A stretch of 27,029 nt of DNA from Dehalococcoidales bacterium (GTDB lineage: Bacteria > Chloroflexota > Dehalococcoidia > Dehalococcoidales > UBA5760). The notes below the pieces were generated by a model. It saw only the letters and a program-made list of their open reading frames with translations. It searched no databases and was not told the DNA's origin. Below are positions 22,920 through 27,029 of the stretch, one piece after another. The stretch lies in assembly GCA_016931015.1 (NCBI GenBank), contig JAFGFP010000047.1, forward strand, positions 1-27,029. The letters are read 5' to 3'. Positions within the stretch are counted from its first letter, which is position 1, and the number at the start of each line of letters is the position of its first letter. The translations under genes and the position numbers were made by a program.

Positions 22920-25217
22920 GTGAGGAAATCACCGAGAAAATACCTGGCAGTATTCCTGGCAGTATCACTGCTGGCGCTGCTACCCCCCGCGCCGCCGCCG
23001 GCCGAGGCGGCTGACTTCCCACTCGACCCGAGCGACGGGGTAATCGTTGACGCCCTGGACTACTTCGTCACCGCTCAGGAGTCGGACGGTAACATCGGCG
23101 GCTTTGCGGTTTCGTCCTGGGCGGTGATGGCACTGGCCGCCGCCGGGGAGGACCCTCACCAGTGGGGCAGCCCCTCCATCGTCGATTACCTTGAAGATAA
23201 CCCTGACCAGATTGACTGGGAGGTAGCTACCGACATCGAGCGGGCGATTCTGGGGATAGTCGCCGCCGGCGAAGACCCGACCGATTTCGGCGGCGAGGAC
23301 TACGTCGCCGCCCTGGAAAGCCTCTACGACGGCGAGCAAATCGGTTATGACGATACCGTTAACGACGACTTCTGGGGTATCCTGGCCCTGATCGCCGCCG
23401 GAGAGAGCTCGAGCGCGGATATTATCCAGAACACGGCTGACTTCATTATCTGGGTTCAGAACGAGGACGGCGGCTGGAACTGGGAGGTCTTCGAGGACAG
23501 CGAAGTTGACGACACGGCGGCGGCAATCATGGCCCTCATCGCCGCCGGCAATCCCGACCAGTATGCCATCGACCTGGCGCTCGATTTTCTGGCGGACATG
23601 CAGAATGAGGACGGCGGCTTCCCCTCGCTCTACGGGGCCGAGTCGAACTCCGCCTCGGACGCCTGGGTAATCATGGCCCTGGTCGCCGCCGGAGAGAACC
23701 CCACCCTCTGGGAGGGCACCGGCGGCGACGACCCGGTGGAAAACCTGCTCAGCCTTCAGGATAGCGACGGCTCGTTCCTGAAGACCGATGGTCTATCGGC
23801 AAACCCGGAGTTCATGACCGCCTACGCCATACCGGCGCTGCTCGGCGAAACCTACCCGGTAACGCCGTTTACGGCGCCGCCGCCGGAGGAAGCCGACCTC
23901 GTGGTGAGTGATATAGACGTTCCGTCCGCCATTTATCTTGACCACGAAATCACGGTCACGGCCACCATCGAGAACATCGGCGAAGAGGACATCGACGAAA
24001 GCTTCCGGGTCCGGCTCTACGCCGACGACGATATCATCGACACCACCACCATAAGCGGGCTGGACGCCGGTGACGACATCGAGGTTGAGCTTGAGTGGAT
24101 GCCCGACGACACCGGAGACTTCACCCTCATGGTAATCGCCGACCTCGACAACGCTATCGACGAAGCCAGCGAGTCCAACAATGACGACACCCTCGACGTG
24201 GAGGTAGAGGCGGCGTCGGAAGAAGCCGACCTCACCGTGCGCGATATCGAGGTCCCGTCCACCATCTACGTCGGTGAGGAGACCGAGGTCACGGCCATCA
24301 TCGAGAATATCGGCGAAGAGGACATCGACGATAGCTTCCGGGTGCGGCTCTACGCCGACAGCAGTAACATCGATAACGTGAGGCTCAGCGGGCTGGACGC
24401 CAACGACGACGTCGAGGTCGAATTCGATTGGACGCCCGCTGCCGCCGGAGACATCACCCTGACGGTGGTCGCCGACATTAACGACGAGATTGATGAAGAC
24501 CGCGAGAATAATAACGACGACTCCCTCGAGGTGGAGGTGGCCATCCCCTCGCTGGGGGCCGACTTAAGCTCGATAGAGATTACCGTCCCGGAGGTTATCT
24601 ACGCCGACAGCGAGACCACTATTACCGCCAGCGTCGAGAACACCGGCGACCAGGACATCAGCGACACCTTCCAGATCGGCCTCAGCATCGACGGCAGCAG
24701 TGTTGCTTCCGCCCCAATCAGCAGTCTGGACGTGGGAGACAGTGCCTCGGTCGAGTTCCCCTGGACACCACTGGCCCCCGGTGACTATATCATCGAGGTG
24801 GTGGCCGACCCTGACGAGGTCATCACCGAGATAAGCGAGAACAACAACAGCGCCACGGCCACCGTCACGGTAAGCGATAGCGAGGCTACCCCGCCGTCGT
24901 CGATATCGGCCAGCGTAGCCGCCGAAGACATGGATTTCGGAGAGCTCGCGGCCGGGGAGACGAGTGAGACATATCAGGTAACGCTTACCAACAGCGGGGC
25001 CGGTGACATCCTGGTCACCGCCGAGGTAGCCGGCGACGCCGGCGGCTTCTACGCCGCCACACTGAAGCTGGACAGCGCGCCCTGGGAGGAATTCAGCGCC
25101 CTCATCGCCGGGTACAGCTCCCGGACGGTCGAGGTCAGCCTGGAGGTCCCGGCGGGGTACAGCGGCGAGATACTGGGAGACGGTATCCTCACCTTCTGGA
25201 CGGCGCTGGCGCCGTAA
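22920..25217 (+). CDS. secreted alpha/alpha-barrel repeat and triple-CARDB protein
   Basis: The 765-residue protein has a signal peptide (about 1-30, ending AEA). Residues 40-312 show repeated helical units with SWAVMALAAAGEDP, WGILALIAAGE, AAIMALIAAGNP and AWVIMALVAAGENP, plus QNEDGGW and QNEDGGF. This is the style of terpenoid-cyclase/prenyltransferase-like alpha/alpha barrels, without a cyclase catalytic motif. Three CARDB beta-sandwich domains follow (about 325-430, 436-541, 547-652), then another beta-sandwich (660-765). The whole is strongly acidic. I chose the GTG at 22920, with AGGAG upstream; a TTG at 22893 adds nine residues. A cell-surface binding role is inferred. No sorting motif is seen. 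Confidence 0.82.
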   Translation: MRKSPRKYLAVFLAVSLLALLPPAPPPAEAADFPLDPSDGVIVDALDYFVTAQESDGNIGGFAVSSWAVMALAAAGEDPHQWGSPSIVDYLEDNPDQIDWEVATDIERAILGIVAAGEDPTDFGGEDYVAALESLYDGEQIGYDDTVNDDFWGILALIAAGESSSADIIQNTADFIIWVQNEDGGWNWEVFEDSEVDDTAAAIMALIAAGNPDQYAIDLALDFLADMQNEDGGFPSLYGAESNSASDAWVIMALVAAGENPTLWEGTGGDDPVENLLSLQDSDGSFLKTDGLSANPEFMTAYAIPALLGETYPVTPFTAPPPEEADLVVSDIDVPSAIYLDHEITVTATIENIGEEDIDESFRVRLYADDDIIDTTTISGLDAGDDIEVELEWMPDDTGDFTLMVIADLDNAIDEASESNNDDTLDVEVEAASEEADLTVRDIEVPSTIYVGEETEVTAIIENIGEEDIDDSFRVRLYADSSNIDNVRLSGLDANDDVEVEFDWTPAAAGDITLTVVADINDEIDEDRENNNDDSLEVEVAIPSLGADLSSIEITVPEVIYADSETTITASVENTGDQDISDTFQIGLSIDGSSVASAPISSLDVGDSASVEFPWTPLAPGDYIIEVVADPDEVITEISENNNSATATVTVSDSEATPPSSISASVAAEDMDFGELAAGETSETYQVTLTNSGAGDILVTAEVAGDAGGFYAATLKLDSAPWEEFSALIAGYSSRTVEVSLEVPAGYSGEILGDGILTFWTALAP
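23967..24359 (+). repeat. near-identical DNA in CARDB repeats 1 and 2
   Basis: The 60 bases at 23967-24026 recur at 24300-24359 with 57 matches, at a spacing of 333 bases (111 codons), exactly one CARDB domain. The third domain is much more diverged. This suggests a recent duplication or ongoing gene conversion between the first two domains. Confidence 0.75.
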
Positions 25218-25286
25218 ACGATACCAGACTCCAAAGCAGTAACGAGCAGGGATGTATTGAGAGACACACGCCATCAGATAACCAAC

Positions 25287-27029
25287 ATGAAAAGTAAGCT
25301 GGGCTATCTCATTATGGCCCTGGTAGCAGCTATAGCCGTGGCTACGCCGGCGCTACCGGCGGCCCCGGCGGCGGCGAGCTACTCCACCTACGTCAGAATC
25401 ATGGGACCCGCCGACGAAGCCACCTTCTCCGAAACCGGAGATTACCAAGAGGTATGGGCCGGTAACGTAACCGTGCCCGATGATTTCTACCTGACCTGCC
25501 TCGACGGCACGGAATATCACCTCTACGTTAACGGTGACGACCGCTACATCGTGGAGCGTACCAGCGACGGCGTTACCTGGGACAGAGGCCCCGCCGACCA
25601 GAGCCGGGGCGCCACCAGCGTCCTGGCGGCATTGGCTCAGGCAGAAGCCCAAGGCGGCCCCGGATTCCAGATTTCCGACGGCTGGTTCCCCGGCATGGGC
25701 TTCTTCATAACCGCCATCAACGGGCTCAGCGGCAGCGGCGCCGCGGGCTGGAACTACCGGGTGTGGAACGACAGCCACGCCTACACTCCCAACCTGGCCT
25801 CGGATATGTTTCTTTTGGGCTACGATACCATGCCACTCTCTCCACCCCACGACCAGGTTTTGTTCTACTGGGGTAGTAGCTCCGGCTGCTGCCCGATAAG
25901 AATAAGCCCGGACGACGACAGCGTGGGTAAGGGAGAGGAGTTCACCATCACCGCCGAGTACTACCTTACCTCGGGCTGGGACGGCTTCGGTAGCTGGCAG
26001 GCGCTGCCCGGGGCCACCGTTACCATCGGCGGGGAGACCTTTACCACCGATAGTAACGGCGAGGTAACCGTCTTTCTGGAGACCAGCGGGGACTACCCCC
26101 TCTACGCCAGCAAGGGCTTCGACGGCAATAACTTTTACGTCCCCAGCGACAGCGAGACCGAGGTCAGCGTCTCCGGCGGGGAAAGCGGGGAGTGGTGGTC
26201 GCAAACCACCGAGAGCCACTTCGGCGGGGGGGCCGGGACGCAGGTGGATACCTCGGCCAGCCCCGGAGACGTCGTGCTGGCCACCGGAGGCACGGTGAGC
26301 ACCGATTACATCCTGGATAACGATAGCGACACCCTGGGCGGCGAGCACTTCTTTAACCAGTTCAAACTGATAAACGGGGCCACCCTGAACGTGCCCCCGG
26401 GGGAAATACTGTGGATACACGCTAACTACATCGAAATAGATAGCTCATCAAGCATAAATGCCGACGGTAAGGGCTATCAGGGCGGCATCGGTGGCGCGGA
26501 GACCGGCGACGACGGCTTCGGGCTGGGGGCCGGTCTGGGCGGTGTCTATCTGGAGAGCTACAACACCGGCGGGGGCGGGGCGGGTGCCGGACACGGCGGT
26601 AGCGGCGGCTACGGCGGCTACGGAGCCGGGGGCACCACCAGCGACCGGACCACCGCCGGCGATAGCTACGGCGTACACTGCCGGGGTGGTAACGACTCTT
26701 TCTATCTGGGCTCGGGGGGAGCCGGCGGCGCCGGTAACGGTACCGCTCCCGGCGGGGATGGCGGCGCTGGCGGCGGCTGCGTGGTTCTGGAAACCATGGA
26801 CCTGGTAGCCGACCCCAGCCTGATAATCTACGGCAGCATCACCGCCAACGGCGCAGCCGGCGCCGACGGCACGGACACCGGCTGCGGCGGGGGCGGCGGG
26901 GGTAGCGGCGGCACCATTCTGATAAAGGGGAAAAACATCTTCATCGACGACAGCACCCTGAGCGTGGCCGGGGGCGACGGCGGCAGCGGTGGTAGCGACG
27001 GCGGCGGGGGCGGCGGCGGGGGCGGCGGG
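25287..27029 (+). CDS. secreted DUF4430-like and glycine-rich protein (runs off the window)
   Basis: The frame is open for 581 codons to the last base, with no stop, so the gene is 3'-truncated by the window. A signal peptide (about 1-30, ending in PAAPAAA) is followed by a DUF4430-like domain near 100-200, with ATSVLAALAQAEAQ, a Gly-Phe segment and GWNYRVWND, as in transcobalamin-type beta domains. Residues 205-295 look like an Ig-like domain with ATVTIGGETFTTDSNGEV. From about 320 there are hydrophobic beta-repeat segments, and from 395 glycine-rich tracts alternate with short strands such as GGTILIKGKNIFIDDS, as in right-handed beta-helix surface proteins. An in-frame TTG at 25257 behind CAGGGA is an alternative start. 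It is 69 bases after the CARDB protein gene. Confidence 0.82.
   Translation, partial: MKSKLGYLIMALVAAIAVATPALPAAPAAASYSTYVRIMGPADEATFSETGDYQEVWAGNVTVPDDFYLTCLDGTEYHLYVNGDDRYIVERTSDGVTWDRGPADQSRGATSVLAALAQAEAQGGPGFQISDGWFPGMGFFITAINGLSGSGAAGWNYRVWNDSHAYTPNLASDMFLLGYDTMPLSPPHDQVLFYWGSSSGCCPIRISPDDDSVGKGEEFTITAEYYLTSGWDGFGSWQALPGATVTIGGETFTTDSNGEVTVFLETSGDYPLYASKGFDGNNFYVPSDSETEVSVSGGESGEWWSQTTESHFGGGAGTQVDTSASPGDVVLATGGTVSTDYILDNDSDTLGGEHFFNQFKLINGATLNVPPGEILWIHANYIEIDSSSSINADGKGYQGGIGGAETGDDGFGLGAGLGGVYLESYNTGGGGAGAGHGGSGGYGGYGAGGTTSDRTTAGDSYGVHCRGGNDSFYLGSGGAGGAGNGTAPGGDGGAGGGCVVLETMDLVADPSLIIYGSITANGAAGADGTDTGCGGGGGGSGGTILIKGKNIFIDDSTLSVAGGDGGSGGSDGGGGGGGGGG

Noticed and set aside
25353..26420. 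355-codon minus-strand frame near the window end
   Set aside because: The plus strand here encodes an exported protein open to the window edge with a signal peptide and DUF4430-like motifs. The minus frame has shadow composition.
1..27029. tRNA, rRNA, CRISPR arrays, insertion sequences or prophage genes
   Set aside because: I found no cloverleaf, rRNA core segment, regularly spaced repeats, transposase or phage motif. Short dyads were explained as operators or hairpins instead.

Overview
The window looks like a chromosomal contig of an anaerobic, monoderm-type bacterium, most likely Chloroflexota and perhaps class Dehalococcoidia. This is inferred, not proven. The supporting signs are a GC-rich genome with frequent GTG and TTG starts, an Rnf complex, ferredoxin, many lipoproteins, a C_GCAxxG_C_C protein, an archaeal-like winged-helix regulator, and large secreted proteins with CARDB, alpha/alpha-barrel repeat and DUF4430-like modules. 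There is no rRNA, tRNA, CRISPR array, transposase or prophage that I can support.

Layout. 1-2904 is mostly minus strand: the 5' end of an NAD kinase, a polytopic membrane protein behind a promoter with a double dyad operator, a tiny membrane protein overlapping a small lipoprotein gene, and rmuC. 3139-9094 is a compact plus-strand operon, apbE-rnfC-rnfD-rnfG-rnfE-rnfA-rnfB. It encodes an ion-translocating ferredoxin:NAD+ oxidoreductase together with its own flavin transferase. 9273-10651 holds rsmD, coaD and a 2[4Fe-4S] ferredoxin. A stem with a U-tract on the minus strand lies between the ferredoxin gene and the convergent minus-strand genes.

10745-15184 is a minus-strand efflux locus. It reads from an AbrB-type regulator with a clear promoter and an overlapping dyad, through a MacA-like lipoprotein adaptor, a small cysteine-rich HNH/zinc-ribbon-like protein in a lower-GC gap, and a MacB-like ATPase and permease, to a CvpA-family protein. 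15245-20973 is a minus-strand amino-acid group: a homocitrate/isopropylmalate-synthase-like enzyme, a CtBP-like 2-hydroxyacid dehydrogenase, leuS and proC, ending in a terminator.

21248-27029 is plus strand: a C_GCAxxG_C_C protein, a winged-helix regulator with its own promoter, then two large exported proteins. The first has a terpenoid-cyclase-like alpha/alpha barrel and three CARDB repeats. The second has a DUF4430-like domain and a very glycine-rich tail that runs off the window. Together the two carry the two halves of a transcobalamin-like architecture, so corrinoid or other ligand capture at the cell surface is a reasonable but untested idea. A promoter with a perfect 9-bp dyad just downstream precedes the pair.
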